Under the pieces are notes generated by a model, which did no database searches, was not told the origin of the DNA, and was given only the letters and a program-made list of their open reading frames with translations. Shown here one piece after another: positions 62,948-64,000 of a stretch of DNA of 64,000 bases (positions within the stretch are counted from its first letter, which is position 1; each line of letters begins with the position of its first letter). The translations under genes were made by a program, and so were the position numbers. The DNA is from Thiotrichaceae bacterium UBA973 (GTDB lineage Bacteria; Pseudomonadota; Gammaproteobacteria; Eutrophobiales; Eutrophobiaceae), in assembly GCA_002292815.1 (NCBI GenBank), contig DBBX01000031.1:72767-136766 (forward strand), read 5' to 3'.

Positions 62948-63868
62948 TTATATATAGCTCAACCAATCTTGATATTCGCTCAGTTTTCCTTCGACGCAAT
63001 CAAAATATCGTTTTTGTAGTTTTTCTGTAATGGGGCCTCTTTTTCCATCTCCGATCTGACGGTTATCTAGCTCACGGATTGGCGTTACTTCAGCAGCGGT
63101 TCCGGTAAAAAATGCCTCTTCTGCAACATACACCTCATCACGGGTTATTCTTTTTTCCTTTACGACAATATCGTTTTCCTGGGCAAACTGCATAATGGTC
63201 TCGCGGGTTATGCCTTCCAGCGCAGAGGTCAAGTCAGGGGTATACATTATCCCGTTGCGCACGATAAAAATATTTTCGCCACTGCCTTCAGCGACATAGC
63301 CCTCATTATCCAGTAATAGAGCTTCATCGTAACCATCCGCAAGGGCTTCCTGTAAGGCAAGCATTGAGTTCATATAATTGCCGTTCGCCTTGGCCTTACA
63401 CATGGTGATATTGACATGGTGGCGAGTGAATGAGGATGTTTTGATTCTAATTCCTTTTTCTAGCCCCTCATTGCCGAGATAAGAACCCCACGCCCAGGCA
63501 GCAACCATGACATGAACCTTAAGATTGTCTGCTCTCAGTCCCATGCCCTCTGAGCCATAAAAGCACATTGGACGGATATAGGCGGATTCCAGGTTGTTAT
63601 TTTTAACTGAATCAAGACATGCTTTATTGATGGTCTCTTTGTCGTAAGGCATAGGCATATTCAATATGTGTGCAGAACCAAACAAGCGGTTTGTATGGTC
63701 GTTAAGCCGAAAAATAGCCGTCCCAGTGTCCGTTTTATAGGCACGAACGCCCTCAAACACGCCCATGCCGTAGTGCAGGGTGTGTGTCAGCACATGGGTT
63801 TTTGCCTCTCTCCAAGGCACAAATTCGCCATCAAGCCAAATTACGCCATCACGATCATCCATACTCAT
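62948..63868 (-). CDS. ilvE: Branched-chain amino acid aminotransferase
   Basis: A 306-aa fold-IV PLP enzyme that makes Ile, Leu and Val from their keto acids. The PLP lysine region is ITMCKAKANGNYMNSMLALQ, and DGYDEALLLDNEGYVAEGSG is the conserved substrate-side segment. HYGMGVFEGVRAY is near the N-terminus. Length is typical. Its promoter must lie at 63869-64000, where I see nothing certain beyond a small palindrome AAGTC-TTT-GACTT at 63962-63974. Confidence 0.97.
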   Translation of the reverse strand: MSMDDRDGVIWLDGEFVPWREAKTHVLTHTLHYGMGVFEGVRAYKTDTGTAIFRLNDHTNRLFGSAHILNMPMPYDKETINKACLDSVKNNNLESAYIRPMCFYGSEGMGLRADNLKVHVMVAAWAWGSYLGNEGLEKGIRIKTSSFTRHHVNITMCKAKANGNYMNSMLALQEALADGYDEALLLDNEGYVAEGSGENIFIVRNGIMYTPDLTSALEGITRETIMQFAQENDIVVKEKRITRDEVYVAEEAFFTGTAAEVTPIRELDNRQIGDGKRGPITEKLQKRYFDCVEGKLSEYQDWLSYI

Positions 63869-64000
63869 TATTTTTTTACCGAAAGTTTTAATTAATACTG
63901 TAAGTTATTGTTCTTCTAATAAAGCCAGCTAATGGTAATGCGCTAGTCAAACGCAATCAATAAGTCTTTGACTTAACTATTGAAAGATTTCACTTTAGTA

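Noticed and set aside
1..64000. tRNA, rRNA, CRISPR, IS and phage genes.
   Set aside because: I looked for cloverleaf T-loops (GGTTCGA), regularly spaced repeats and transposase or integrase motifs and saw none.

Overview
The window is a stretch of ordinary bacterial chromosome from a low-to-moderate GC gammaproteobacterium. The main evidence is the replication core (gyrB, recF, dnaN, dnaA, then rpmH-rnpA-yidD-yidC-mnmE on the other strand), a BioH/BioC-type biotin operon, an RpoH heat-shock sigma factor and an ftsY-ftsE-ftsX-rpoH order. A complete aa3-type cytochrome c oxidase cluster, periplasmic methionine sulfoxide reductases and a membrane fatty-acid desaturase point to an aerobic, probably free-living cell. 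I cannot place the genus from sequence alone. I saw no transposase, phage gene, CRISPR array, rRNA or tRNA.

Layout. 0.1-5.5 kb: desaturase, then a four-gene Gld-like ABC export operon. 5.5-13.6 kb: a P-type ATPase closely resembling animal Na,K-ATPase, mutM, an FGE-like protein, ggt, coaD, rsmD. 13.6-20.4 kb: a pair of M16 peptidases separated by an inverted-repeat spacer, ftsY-ftsE-ftsX, and rpoH behind a perfect CIRCE operator. 20.4-29.9 kb: a looser accessory region with a broken CoA-transferase alpha gene, a lipase, sixA, small secreted proteins, a cupin, a GST, a frameshifted dienelactone hydrolase, a MEKHLA protein, a methyltransferase and msrA/msrB. 30-38.1 kb: cytochrome oxidase structural and assembly genes (coxB-coxA-small protein-cox11-coxC, SURF1, Sco-like, ctaA, ctaB). 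38.5-43.8 kb: bioB-bioF-bioH-bioC-bioD, with a BirA-like operator between bioB and comF. 43.8-53.9 kb: replication origin region and the rpmH operon. 53.9-62.7 kb: lipopolysaccharide/core-oligosaccharide genes (three GT9 enzymes, a GT-A-like enzyme, FkbM methyltransferase, O-antigen ligase, GT4, ELM1-like). 62.7-63.9 kb: zf-CHCC protein and ilvE.

The most notable observations are a textbook CIRCE (HrcA) operator directly upstream of rpoH; two mutually exclusive RNA hairpins at the start codon of the second M16 gene; a bacterial P-type ATPase with the Na,K-ATPase cation-site signature; two genes broken by small indels (scoA/atoD and a dienelactone hydrolase); DnaA boxes on both sides of dnaA; and several small genes that length-filtered annotation would miss (rpmH, a 40-aa cox protein, a 42-aa His/Cys peptide, a 38-aa ORF coupled into the LPS operon). 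I found no clear multi-gene system that I would call wholly undescribed.
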